A stretch of DNA of 59,022 nucleotides, from assembly GCA_028687935.1 (NCBI GenBank), contig JAQTZE010000013.1, positions 1 to 59,022 of the forward strand, written 5' to 3'. The notes beneath the pieces are model-generated. The model was not told where the DNA came from. It ran no database searches and saw only the letters and a program-made list of their open reading frames with translations. Positions 7,831 to 17,370 of this stretch are shown here, piece after piece; position 1 is the first letter of the stretch; each line of letters begins with the position of its first letter. The translations under genes and the position numbers were made by a program. The stretch is from Sulfurimonas sp. (GTDB taxonomy: Bacteria > Campylobacterota > Campylobacteria > Campylobacterales > Sulfurimonadaceae).

Positions 7831-10146
7831 ATGAAAGAAATATATGAAAAACTGGCTCTTTTTTATCTAGGAAAAAACGCAAGCGACGACTCTTTGAACC
7901 TCTATAAATCCAAACACCTCACAACCCACGCAGCCATCATCGGGATGACGGGATCAGGCAAAACAGGGCTTGGAATCGGGCTCATCGAAGAGGCGGCACT
8001 CGATAATATTCCTTCTCTCATCATCGATCCAAAAGGCGATATGGGCAATCTCTGCCTTGCGTTTGATGCAATGCGAGCAGAAGATTATCTGCCATGGATA
8101 GATGAGAGTGAAGCGAGTGCCAAGGGCAAGACAAAAGAGCAGATGGCTCAAGATATAGCGGCAACAAACAAAGCTGGCATCGAGAGTTTTGATCAAGACC
8201 TTGCACGTGTCAAAAGCTTTGCTGACGTGCCAAAGACAATCTATACACCGGGGAGTTCGGCTGGCGTGAGTGTCAATATTCTAGGAAGTTTTGAAGCACC
8301 GCCACAAGAGATACTCGAAGATACCGACACCCTCGCCTCACTCATCAACACAAGTGCAGCCTCTTTACTCTCGCTTGTCTCCATCGAGAGTGACGGTATG
8401 GCTTCTAAAGAACATCTTTTACTCTCCACTATCTTTAGCCACTACTATATGCAGGGCATCTCGCTCAGTATGCAGAGTATTATCGCAAACATCATCACTC
8501 CTCCATTTGAGAAGATTGGTATGCTCTCTCTTGATGCTTTTTATCCTCAAAGTGAGCGAATGAAACTCGCAACCCTCTTTAACAGCGTCATCTCCTCTAT
8601 CACTTTTAGCGCATGGACACAGGGCGAAGCGCTCGATATCCAAAATATGCTCTATGATGAAAATGGTAAAGCTAAAATCGCCATTTTCTCTATCGCTCAC
8701 CTCGCTGATACAGAGCGAATGTTTTTTGTCAGTCTTCTTCTGGGCGCCTATATCAGCTGGATGCGAAGACAAAGGGGAAGCTCTACACTCAAATCCATCC
8801 TCTATATGGATGAAATTTTCGGATTTTTCCCACCATCAAAAAACCCGCCTTCAAAAGAGCCGATGCTTCTGCTTCTCAAACAAGCCAGAGCCTTTGGATG
8901 TGGCATAGTCTTATCAACACAAAATCCCGTGGATATCGACTATAAAGGACTCTCAAATATCGGGACATGGTTCATAGGCAAACTCCAGACAAAGCAAGAT
9001 ATCGCAAAAGTCATTGATGGTATCGCCGCGAATTCCCCACTGAGCAAAGAAGAAGTAGCCCAAAAGATTGGCTCACTCAAAGGGCGTCACTTCTTTTTGA
9101 AAAATGTACACGAAGAGCAAACGCAAGAGTTTCAGACGCGCTGGGTGCTCTCGTACCTCAAAGGGCCGATGACAAAAGATGATATTAAAATGCTCATGAG
9201 TGCTAAAAAAATGGTACCAAAAACACTACATGAGCAAGATATACCGATGCAGATGCCAAATACAAAAACACTGCTGAATAAGAATATCAAAGAGTATTTC
9301 CTAGACTCCAATCCAGATGCAAGGCTCTATCCTTCTCTTTATGGCGAAGTGAAACTGCGTTTTTATGACCAAAAAAAAGGGATAGACCAGCAAGAGACAC
9401 TCTCTCTCAAACTTCCTCTAGACCCAGATACATTTACCCTCGAGTGGGAAAATGCACGCCAAGAGCAGATAGCACAAAAATCTCTTCAAGCACCACAAAA
9501 CGCGGCCTATGCACAGCTTCCAAAACTCATCTCAACTGAGAGTTCTCTCAAAAGTTTCGAGAAGAGTCTGAGTGATTTTATCTACGATACGAAAAAGCTT
9601 GAACTTCTTGGCTGTGAGGATCTCAAACTCGAATCAAAAGCGGGACAAAACAGAAGAGATTTTTTAGTAGAAGTCGAAGACAGACTCAAAGAGTTACGTG
9701 ATGAGGGGACGGAAAAACTCCAGAAAAAGTTTCAAAGTGAGTACGAAAAACTCGAAGATAAACTCAAAACACTTGAGATAAAACTCAAAAAAGAAGAAGC
9801 AGAAGTCACCTCAAAGATGACCGATACCATCATCTCTATCGGCCTTACGGTCGTGAGTGCGTTTTTTGGCAAAAAGGCCATGAGCGCTTCGACCATCAGC
9901 AAAGGAGCAAGCTCCCTCTCAAAAGGCAAAGCGGTCATAAAAGAGCGCGCAGATGTTGCAAATGCCCAGCAGCTTATCGAAGATATTCACACAGATATAC
10001 AAGCGCTTGAGAACACGCTCAACGAAGATGTTAAAGCCCTCAGCGAAGAACTGAGTACAAAAAACTATCCTCTGCAAAGTGTCGAAGTACGCCCTCGCAG
10101 AAGTGATATTGATTTAGTGGATTTTGCCCTGCTCTGGGAGCGATAG
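7831..10146 (+). CDS. HerA/FtsK-like P-loop ATPase (DUF853, YjgR-like)
   Basis: A 771-residue ATPase. Walker A is GMTGSGKT at 38-45, preceded by the family-typical HAAII; a Walker B-like ILYMDEIFGF lies near residue 330, and QARAFGCGIVLSTQNP provides the sensor region. The C-terminal third (about 600-740) is strongly charged and predicted coiled coil (repeated EKL/KTLE patterns), with a short glycine/alanine hydrophobic stretch (about 665-680). E. coli YjgR is the best-known relative; its cellular role is unclear, and homology to HerA suggests DNA or protein translocation. A ribosome site AAGGCGG precedes the ATG. The 3' end overlaps the convergent CitE-like gene by about 33 bases. Confidence 0.85.
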   Translation: MKEIYEKLALFYLGKNASDDSLNLYKSKHLTTHAAIIGMTGSGKTGLGIGLIEEAALDNIPSLIIDPKGDMGNLCLAFDAMRAEDYLPWIDESEASAKGKTKEQMAQDIAATNKAGIESFDQDLARVKSFADVPKTIYTPGSSAGVSVNILGSFEAPPQEILEDTDTLASLINTSAASLLSLVSIESDGMASKEHLLLSTIFSHYYMQGISLSMQSIIANIITPPFEKIGMLSLDAFYPQSERMKLATLFNSVISSITFSAWTQGEALDIQNMLYDENGKAKIAIFSIAHLADTERMFFVSLLLGAYISWMRRQRGSSTLKSILYMDEIFGFFPPSKNPPSKEPMLLLLKQARAFGCGIVLSTQNPVDIDYKGLSNIGTWFIGKLQTKQDIAKVIDGIAANSPLSKEEVAQKIGSLKGRHFFLKNVHEEQTQEFQTRWVLSYLKGPMTKDDIKMLMSAKKMVPKTLHEQDIPMQMPNTKTLLNKNIKEYFLDSNPDARLYPSLYGEVKLRFYDQKKGIDQQETLSLKLPLDPDTFTLEWENARQEQIAQKSLQAPQNAAYAQLPKLISTESSLKSFEKSLSDFIYDTKKLELLGCEDLKLESKAGQNRRDFLVEVEDRLKELRDEGTEKLQKKFQSEYEKLEDKLKTLEIKLKKEEAEVTSKMTDTIISIGLTVVSAFFGKKAMSASTISKGASSLSKGKAVIKERADVANAQQLIEDIHTDIQALENTLNEDVKALSEELSTKNYPLQSVEVRPRRSDIDLVDFALLWER

Positions 10147-10930
10147 ACCGTAAATCTGTGCGCGTTTGATGATCTCCTCCGAGTGAGGTTTCATCGTGGC
10201 CGTCTCTGCCATCTTTGCGTTTTGGGCAAAGACTGCATGAGTGCTCATGTAGATTTGTAGTGCTTCATCAAAGCTCTCTTCATCTACTTTATAGAGCGTG
10301 TTTGCAAGTTCTATCTGTGAAGGATGGATGATAGTTTTGGAAAATAGCCCCTCTTTGAGGTCGCGTTTTACATCGCGTATAAAACCCTCTGCATCAGAAA
10401 AACAGGGGTAAACGCCACCGCTAATCACAAAACCAACGCTCTTAAACGCAGCGATAAATCCGCCAACTACAAACGCAGGCGCACTCATGTCAAAAACACT
10501 CTCCCCACATTCACGGCGCAAACCAAGCTGACGCAACATATCTTCAAGCCCAAAACGCACAAGTGGTATTTGCGTTTTGTGAGGAAGCAGGATTTCTCTG
10601 AGCTCAAGGAGTTGCGTTTGTGAGAGAAAACTTTGGAAGGATAAAACCGTCTACTTTTTCAATCCCCTCAAAACCAAGAAGTTCTTCTAAAAACGCAGCG
10701 TTTCTTGGACGGATAAGAAGATAAGGTTTTACAGATTTTATGTTTTGCAAAAATATTTGTAAACTCTGTGACGCTTCACCAAACGCAGCTGCGTTTACTC
10801 CATCTTCTGTGTCTATAACGACACTTCTAAGCTGTGGATATTTCTCGCCACTCACGATTGCATCTCTATCTTTGTGTGTAAAAGGTACAAATAAAGTAGC
10901 GCCAAGCTCTGTGTAGTCCATATTTTTCAT
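10114..10930 (-). pseudogene. CitE-like (HpcH/HpaI aldolase, CoA-ester lyase) gene with a frameshift
   Basis: Two adjacent minus-strand frames together make one CitE-family protein of about 270 residues. The first part (10930-10604) contains LFVPFTHKDR, VVIDTEDGV, LIRPRN and DGFILPKF, then runs into TGA at 10604. The second frame continues from about 10620 as LLELREILLPHKTQIPLVRFG, then DMLRQLGL and KTIIHPSQI, which is the family C-terminus. Removing one base near 10610-10620 restores the frame, and this point falls on an AAACGCA copy (10613-10619). The start is uncertain: ATG at 10930 is preferred because an upstream start at 10996 would overlap the divergent gene. Either a recent pseudogene or a sequencing error. 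Nine AAACGCA copies lie within 10216-10796. Confidence 0.8.
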
Positions 10931-10967
10931 AAGCAAGAGTATAGCAAGCTTCTTGTAAAATGCCTGC

Positions 10968-11204
10968 ATGAAAACACTACTATTACTTACAATCACAACA
11001 TTTTTATTTGCTCAGACACCTTTGAGCGAGGGAATTGAGCGCGCTTTCGCACTTGACAAAAACGACTCCTGCGATATGGCAAAAGCACAGGCTAAAGCCA
11101 AATATGATGTCAAAGATATGGATGTCGGATGCCTCTGCGAAAAGAGCGACTCACGAGAGTGGAGCTGTATTGCAAGGTTTAAATACCTTCCAAAAGAAAA
11201 ATAG
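10968..11204 (+). CDS. Small secreted protein of unknown function
   Basis: A 78-residue protein with a clear signal peptide (MKTLLLLTITTFLFA, cleavage expected near residue 16). The mature part is charged and has four cysteines (DSCDM, VGCLCEKSD, WSCIA), which could form two disulfides in the periplasm. No recognised domain. It is divergent from the CitE-like gene. A TAAAAT -10-like box lies only about 12 bases upstream and the ribosome site is weak, so the start is less certain than the frame. Confidence 0.65.
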   Translation: MKTLLLLTITTFLFAQTPLSEGIERAFALDKNDSCDMAKAQAKAKYDVKDMDVGCLCEKSDSREWSCIARFKYLPKEK

Positions 11205-11219
11205 ATAAAGAGTGACTTT

Positions 11220-11870
11220 CTAGATCAAAGATCCTAAAGGGCTGGTATCTATCAGTGCTTCAAGAGGCAGAGCTATCCCCTCTTTGACATCCACCCTAAA
11301 CCATCCTGCGATAGAGTATCTCTTTCTTTTTGCTTTTAAAACTTCATGCGGAAACTTCTCACTCATAAAGACCACCAGCGTATCAGCCTCAGGTAAAACT
11401 TTTTTTATAAAAATATCTTTATCATCATAAATAAGAAGCTCACCACCGTCATCCTTTGCATCCCAGCCATCATTGAGATAATAGACAACTGTCACAACGC
11501 GATTTTTGGAGTTTATAAACGCATCATAATGTTTCTCGTAAAAATCCCCATGTTCATACAAAGCAAAATGGCTCTCAAAGTAAGAGAGACCGATAAAAAG
11601 TTCTCTATTAAGAAAATCTTTGAGCCCCTCTGCAAAGGCTAAAAACTCACTCTGCGTAGCGCTGTCTTCGTTGAGCCAGAGTATCTTGTCACGTCTTGCG
11701 TTTGAGTTGATTTTTTTACGAGCGGAGATGCCTGCACGTTTGAAATTGTTTGATTTTTTTGCGAGGGAATAAAGGTTTTGGGAAAGGGCTGAGCTGATAG
11801 CATTTGGGATGATAATATACCCATCATCGACAAGAGCATCCGTAATCTTAGAATAAAGCGCTTGACTCAT
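11220..11870 (-). CDS. 2-oxoglutarate/Fe(II)-dependent oxygenase, prolyl-hydroxylase type
   Basis: A 216-residue protein of the 2OG-Fe(II) oxygenase superfamily (prolyl 4-hydroxylase / SM-20 type). The metal triad is visible as H-x-D in YEKHYDAF and the distal His in FPHEVL, with the 2OG-binding Arg in RKRYSIAGWFR. YYLNDGW and GGELLIYDD are typical core strands. Such enzymes hydroxylate protein or small-molecule targets using O2; the substrate cannot be read from the sequence and no neighbour suggests it. A GAGGC ribosome site precedes the ATG. A hairpin terminator for nifU lies just upstream of this gene. Confidence 0.88.
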   Translation of the reverse strand: MSQALYSKITDALVDDGYIIIPNAISSALSQNLYSLAKKSNNFKRAGISARKKINSNARRDKILWLNEDSATQSEFLAFAEGLKDFLNRELFIGLSYFESHFALYEHGDFYEKHYDAFINSKNRVVTVVYYLNDGWDAKDDGGELLIYDDKDIFIKKVLPEADTLVVFMSEKFPHEVLKAKRKRYSIAGWFRVDVKEGIALPLEALIDTSPLGSLI

Positions 11871-11946
11871 AATATTGCCTCAATGAAATGTGCAATTGTA
11901 GCGAAGTTTCGTTTGTTTGGATGTGTAAAATACAATGAAGAAGAAG

Positions 11947-11973
11947 CGCAAGAGGAAGTGAACTTCTCTTGCG
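11947..11973 (-). terminator. Hairpin downstream of nifU
   Basis: Inverted repeat CGCAAGAG(G)AAGT / ACTTCTCTTGCG with a two-base loop and one bulge, 10 bases after the nifU stop and followed on the minus strand by a CTTCTTC pyrimidine run. An AAACGCA copy (11970-11976) forms part of the stem foot. Confidence 0.6.
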
Positions 11974-11982
11974 TTTACATAG

Positions 11983-12957
11983 TTAGATTGGTAAAACTCT
12001 GATTTTAGAAGAGAGTTTTTCTTTGAGTGTTGCTTCAATAGCGTAAAGTGTGCCTGTTGAAGAAGAAGAGCAGCCATTACATGCACCAAGATAACGGATA
12101 TAAATATCGATATAATCGTCACCTTTTTTGATGTCGATAACTTCCATATCACCACCGTCCATGATAAGGAACTGACGTACATTCTCATCCACGATAGCAT
12201 CTACCGCTTTGATCTGTTGTACAAGTGTCATCTCTTCAAATTTACCGCCTGCACCAGCATCTGCTGCAAGTTTCATCTTCTCTTCGTCCATCTCTTTACG
12301 AGTGTCAGCCAAGATATCTACCAAGTACCACTCACGTGCTTCATGTCCGCCAGGTTTGATACATGATTTACAAAAACCGCCGGCTTTTGTATAGTCTGTG
12401 ATCTGCTCAACAGTTTTGAGGTCGTTGAGTCTGATAACTTCACGAAGTGTGCCTAAACTTACACGAGCACATTCACAAACGATGATCTCTGTCTCAAAAC
12501 TTTCAGCATCAACACCCATATAAAGACCCGCAGCTTTTTTGATAACGTCATACGCCATAACTGAACAGTGCATCTTTTGTGGTGGAACAGCTGGAACATC
12601 CGGAGTATCACGAAGTGCCATTTCAACATCGATATTTGTGATCTTTACAGCCTCTTGCACTGTTTTACCAATACAAAGTTCCGTCATAACATCCGAAGAT
12701 GCGATAGCCGTACCACAACCAAAACTCTTGAACTTAGAATTGATGATTTTGTCATTGCTTGGATCAATTTCCCAGTAAAGACGCACTGCATCTCCACAAG
12801 ACTCTGCACCAAAATCCGCAACAATAAGTTTATGTCCGCGAGACTCTGCATCTGCTTCAAAAATCTCACCTTGGTGTTGTGGGTTGTTCATAAGAGTTGT
12901 TACTTTATTTGAATACGCATCCCATAGAGACGCGCCTAACATATCTGCCTTAGCCAT
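11983..12957 (-). CDS. nifU: NifU-type Fe-S cluster scaffold
   Basis: A 324-residue full-length NifU. The N-terminal IscU-like scaffold domain (about 5-130) has cysteines in AESCGDAV, FGCGTAIA and KMHCSV. The middle carries a [2Fe-2S] bacterioferritin-associated-ferredoxin-like domain (IIVCECARVS and GGFCKSCIKPGG, about 155-205). The C-terminal Nfu domain (about 245-324) has the CxxC of GACNGCSSS. In Campylobacterota this NifS/NifU pair is the general housekeeping Fe-S machinery, so it is no evidence of nitrogen fixation. A strong AAGGAGC ribosome site precedes the ATG. It is downstream of nifS with a 133-bp structured spacer. Confidence 0.95.
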   Translation of the reverse strand: MAKADMLGASLWDAYSNKVTTLMNNPQHQGEIFEADAESRGHKLIVADFGAESCGDAVRLYWEIDPSNDKIINSKFKSFGCGTAIASSDVMTELCIGKTVQEAVKITNIDVEMALRDTPDVPAVPPQKMHCSVMAYDVIKKAAGLYMGVDAESFETEIIVCECARVSLGTLREVIRLNDLKTVEQITDYTKAGGFCKSCIKPGGHEAREWYLVDILADTRKEMDEEKMKLAADAGAGGKFEEMTLVQQIKAVDAIVDENVRQFLIMDGGDMEVIDIKKGDDYIDIYIRYLGACNGCSSSSTGTLYAIEATLKEKLSSKIRVLPI

Positions 12958-13071
12958 GTGTATGCTCCTTAGTAATTAATAATTTTTCGTTTCTGCTTCG
13001 CAGAAGCTAGCTAGCGGCTAGCGTAGATGCCTGGGCTTTGCTCAGGGCATCGTTCTCAATAAATAGAGGCG

Positions 13072-14323
<1,252 letters not shown>

Positions 14324-14360
14324 TTATTTAATAGAGTCAAAAAAGCTCTATTTTTAAATC

Positions 14361-14417
14361 AGACAAAATTTGTCTTCTTTTAGTTTTGACATCATAATCG
14401 CTTTGTGATTACGATAT
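14361..14417. promoter_or_regulatory. Inverted repeats in the nifS divergent region
   Basis: AGACAAAATTTGTCT (14361-14375) is near-palindromic and TAATCGCTTTGTGATTA (about 14396-14412) has a five-base inverted repeat. Both lie between nifS and the divergent unknown gene and could be operators, for example for an Fe-S or iron regulator. No family match is claimed. Confidence 0.3.
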
Positions 14418-14521
14418 GCTTAAGTAAAACTGTTTTAAGTTTTCATTTAATAGTTTCTTCAGTTAGCATCTGTTTTTAATTCTTATTAGGTTAAAATTCT
14501 ATCCAAATCAGGAGAAATATT

Positions 14522-15025
14522 ATGTGCAATTTTAACAAACAAAGTGAAGAGAACAAAGCTCTTATCCATTTATTTATGACAAAGGCTGCAGAGAACATCG
14601 GCGGAACGAATTTTTTACTAGCCCTTATTGAAGCAATGAGAGCGCAAAAGCCACATCCTCTTACACACAAGGGATGCAAAATCGAATCTCCAAACGCAAC
14701 AATAACATGGAATAAAAGCATCTTTAAAGATAAATTTGACCTTTTAAACGAGATCTTGCTTTCACATAAAAGTTCTGAAAAGCCAGACTTTAATATCCTT
14801 CAAAATGATAGTAGCAAGAAGAAAAAAAGCATCCTCAATATGGTAAAAACACTTGCTCCACTTGAGTTTACGGTTACTCCAAAAGATGAAACAGTTGGCG
14901 GTGGTTTTAACTTTAAAGTCTTTGAAAGCAACGACGAAGAATATGTTAAAATAAACCCAATCTTTGTCAGCATGTTCTTTTGTTCAGCTGAATATACAAA
15001 AAAAGCTTTAAAATTCGAGATCTAA
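14522..15025 (+). CDS. Unknown 167-residue cytoplasmic protein
   Basis: No recognised domain. The sequence is hydrophilic and mixed helical, without a signal peptide or membrane segment, with cysteines at C3, in KGCKIES and in MFFCSAEY. A strong AGGAG ribosome site and a TAAAAT -10-like box (14493-14498) precede the ATG. It lies 11 bases before the DUF4197 gene, so they are likely co-transcribed, and it is divergent from nifS. Confidence 0.75.
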   Translation: MCNFNKQSEENKALIHLFMTKAAENIGGTNFLLALIEAMRAQKPHPLTHKGCKIESPNATITWNKSIFKDKFDLLNEILLSHKSSEKPDFNILQNDSSKKKKSILNMVKTLAPLEFTVTPKDETVGGGFNFKVFESNDEEYVKINPIFVSMFFCSAEYTKKALKFEI

Positions 15026-15036
15026 AAGGATAGAAA

Positions 15037-15870
15037 ATGAAAAAAATATCACTACTTACAGCCTTACTTTTGAGCTCATCTTTAACCTTTGGTTTCGATT
15101 TAGGTGGCGCACTGCAACAACAAATCGGCGATGCAGTCAAGACAAATATGCCTGCGACAAAAACAGCTCCAGTTGCTGCGACGACTCCCAAAAGCAGTGC
15201 AAACCTCAGTTCTGACACCATTACAAGCGGACTCAAAGAAGCACTTAAAAGCGGTGTAAACTACGGTGTAACGGAGCTCAGCAAAAAAGGCGGTTACCTC
15301 AACAATAGCAATGTGAAGATCCCTCTTCCTGAAAATCTTGCAAAAGCAGAAAGTCTCGCGAGAACTCTTGGCGGTGATAAAATTGCTGATGATCTTATCG
15401 TCTCTATGAATAATGCTGCAACAAAAGCAGCACCAAAAACTGCGAAAATCTTTACAGATGCTGTGGATGCGATGTCTGTGGAAGATGCAAAAAGAATTCT
15501 TGGTGGTAAAGAAAACGCAGCGACAGAATATTTTCAAAAAAAGACAACGGCTTCTTTGCAAAAGATGATAAAACCAATTATTAAAGAGAGCATGCAAGAG
15601 AACAATGTAGCAAAACATTATGATACATTTAATGAGTTCTACTCTTCTCATGCGAAAGATCTTGTAGAAGACAACTCTATTATGGAGATGGCAAAAGGGT
15701 TTGGAGCGGATGAGTACCTTCCAAGCAGCTCGGATGAAAATCTTGACGATTATGTGACACAACAAGCGATTGATGGACTCTTTAAAATGATCGCTACAAA
15801 AGAGGCAGAAATAAGAAAAGACCCTGTTGCCCAAACAACTTCTCTTTTAAAACAAGTATTTGGAAACTAA
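15037..15870 (+). CDS. DUF4197 periplasmic protein
   Basis: A 277-residue protein with a signal peptide (MKKISLLTALLLSSSLTFG). The mature part matches the DUF4197 family: SGLKEALKSGVNYGV, KIPLPENL, AATKAAPKTAKIF and FNEFYSSHA are typical segments. Mostly alpha-helical; function unknown in the family. An AAAGGA ribosome site precedes the ATG. A strong hairpin terminator follows the stop. Confidence 0.85.
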   Translation: MKKISLLTALLLSSSLTFGFDLGGALQQQIGDAVKTNMPATKTAPVAATTPKSSANLSSDTITSGLKEALKSGVNYGVTELSKKGGYLNNSNVKIPLPENLAKAESLARTLGGDKIADDLIVSMNNAATKAAPKTAKIFTDAVDAMSVEDAKRILGGKENAATEYFQKKTTASLQKMIKPIIKESMQENNVAKHYDTFNEFYSSHAKDLVEDNSIMEMAKGFGADEYLPSSSDENLDDYVTQQAIDGLFKMIATKEAEIRKDPVAQTTSLLKQVFGN

Positions 15871-15876
15871 GCAGGC

Positions 15877-15902
15877 TTCAGATTTAACTATTTAAATCTG
15901 AA
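15877..15902 (+). terminator. Hairpin terminator after DUF4197 gene
   Basis: Perfect 11-bp stem TTCAGATTTAA / TTAAATCTGAA with a CTAT loop, beginning seven bases after the stop. Confidence 0.65.
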
Positions 15903-15906
15903 ATGC

Positions 15907-15967
15907 TATAATTCCAGAAATAGTAGAGCCTGCCAGACTCTACGCAAAAAGAGTAGTTCTCTTTTTG
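15907..15967 (+). promoter_or_regulatory. leuC promoter and structured leader
   Basis: TATAAT at 15907-15912 is a good -10 box. The presumed leader holds two hairpins: GTAGAG (15923-15928) with CTCTAC (15938-15943), then CAAAAAGAG with CTCTTTTTG (15945-15967), which looks like an intrinsic terminator stem ahead of the ATG at 15999. GCCTGC at 15928-15933 can also pair with GCAGGC at 15871-15876. An attenuation-like leader is possible; I found no convincing leucine-rich leader peptide. Confidence 0.45.
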
Positions 15968-15998
15968 TTCCAATCTACACTAATGAAGGAATCAAAAA

Positions 15999-17267
15999 AT
16001 GGCTCAAACAATCACTGAAAAAATATTCTCAGAACATGTCGGTCACAAAGTTTATGCAGGTGAGATTATCCGATCAAACATAGATATGGTTATTGGTAAT
16101 GATATCACCACACCTATTTCTATTAGCGCTTTTACTCTCAGCGGTGCGACAAAACTTGCAAATCCGGATGGATTTTCTATCGTTCTTGACCACTTTATCC
16201 CTGCAAAAGATATAGAATCAGCAAATCAGGCACGTATCTCTCGTGATTTCGCAAAGAAATTCGAGCTCAAAAACTTTTTTGATGAAAAAGATATGGGTAT
16301 AGAACATGCACTTTTACCAGAAAAAGGTCTTATCTCTCCAGGTGATGTTATCATCGGTGCTGATTCACATACATGTACGCATGGTGCATTAGGTGCATTT
16401 TCTACAGGTATGGGCTCAACTGACTTAGCCTTTGCCATGATCACTGGAGGCAACTGGTTTAAAGTTCCTGAATCTATCAAAGTAGTTCTTAGCGGAAAAC
16501 CTGGTCTCTATACAACTGGAAAAGATATCATCCTTGAGATTATTCGTATGATCGGCGTCGATGGAGCACTCTATAAAACGCTCGAATTTACTGGTAGCAC
16601 TATTGCTCACCTTACCATTGATGATAGATTTTCTATGTGTAATATGGCAATCGAAGCTGGTGCAAAAAGCGGTATCGTTGCCTATGATGAAGTAACTGCT
16701 GCGTTTTTAGCTGATAAAACTCTAGCAAGAGCTCCTCGCATCCACCACTCCGATGCAGATGCTTCATACTCTCAGATCTTAGAGATAGATGTAGCGGCAC
16801 TTGAGCCTGTCATAGCCTATCCATTTTTACCATCCAACGGACACAGTATCACGCAGGCTGTAGCAGACAAGATCAAAGTTGATCAGGCCTTTATAGGAAG
16901 CTGTACAAATGGTCGTTTAGCAGACTTAAAAGTAGCCTCAGAGATTCTCAAAGGGCATAAAGTCCACCAAGATGTGCGTTTGATTGTAACTCCTGGTACG
17001 CAAATGATACTACGTGAAGCGAACAGACTTGGATATATAGATATCATCGTAGATGCGGGCGGTGTCGTGAGCAATCCAACTTGTGGCGCTTGCCTTGGCG
17101 GCTACATGGGGATTTTGGGTGACAACGAGGTCGCAATCTCCACAACAAACAGAAATTTTGTTGGTCGAATGGGAAGCCGTAGCTCAAAAGTCTACCTAGC
17201 AAATTCCGCTGTTGCCGCTATCTCAGCGATTACAGGGTATATCTCTGATCCTAGAAAAGAGATTTAA
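15999..17267 (+). CDS. leuC: 3-isopropylmalate dehydratase large subunit
   Basis: A 422-residue aconitase-family enzyme that isomerises isopropylmalate in leucine synthesis. The three [4Fe-4S] cysteines are visible in GSCTNGR (one) and NPTCGACLGG (two), and ADSHTCTHG is the conserved substrate-side segment. The length fits the short prokaryotic LeuC/HacA type. leuD is not adjacent here, so the small subunit must lie elsewhere. A GAAGGA ribosome site precedes the ATG. A homoaconitase-type enzyme is the alternative reading. Confidence 0.9.
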   Translation: MAQTITEKIFSEHVGHKVYAGEIIRSNIDMVIGNDITTPISISAFTLSGATKLANPDGFSIVLDHFIPAKDIESANQARISRDFAKKFELKNFFDEKDMGIEHALLPEKGLISPGDVIIGADSHTCTHGALGAFSTGMGSTDLAFAMITGGNWFKVPESIKVVLSGKPGLYTTGKDIILEIIRMIGVDGALYKTLEFTGSTIAHLTIDDRFSMCNMAIEAGAKSGIVAYDEVTAAFLADKTLARAPRIHHSDADASYSQILEIDVAALEPVIAYPFLPSNGHSITQAVADKIKVDQAFIGSCTNGRLADLKVASEILKGHKVHQDVRLIVTPGTQMILREANRLGYIDIIVDAGGVVSNPTCGACLGGYMGILGDNEVAISTTNRNFVGRMGSRSSKVYLANSAVAAISAITGYISDPRKEI

Positions 17268-17276
17268 CACTATTTT

Positions 17277-17311
17277 CACATTATATTTTGCTACAATTGC
17301 AAAATAATGTG
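17277..17311 (+). terminator. Hairpin after leuC
   Basis: Imperfect stem CACATTAT(AT)TTTGC / GCAAAATAATGTG around a short loop, starting about 10 bases after the leuC stop. A TACAAT (17292-17297) in the loop region could be the -10 box of the next gene. Confidence 0.5.
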
Positions 17312-17313
17312 AC

Positions 17314-17341
17314 TTTATTGAATATATTCGTATTCAATAAA
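17314..17341 (+). other. Leader hairpin of the OmpA-family gene
   Basis: Perfect 11-bp inverted repeat TTTATTGAATA / TATTCAATAAA with a six-base loop, 30 bases before the ATG and running into an AAACGCA copy at 17339. It could stabilise a highly expressed porin mRNA or act as an operator. Confidence 0.5.
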
Positions 17342-17370
17342 CGCAAACTTAAAAATCGTAAGGACTCCAA

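Noticed and set aside
7831..10146. HerA/FtsK-like ATPase as part of a conjugative or phage element
   Set aside because: No relaxase, integrase, mating-pair or phage genes nearby; it fits the chromosomal DUF853 family.
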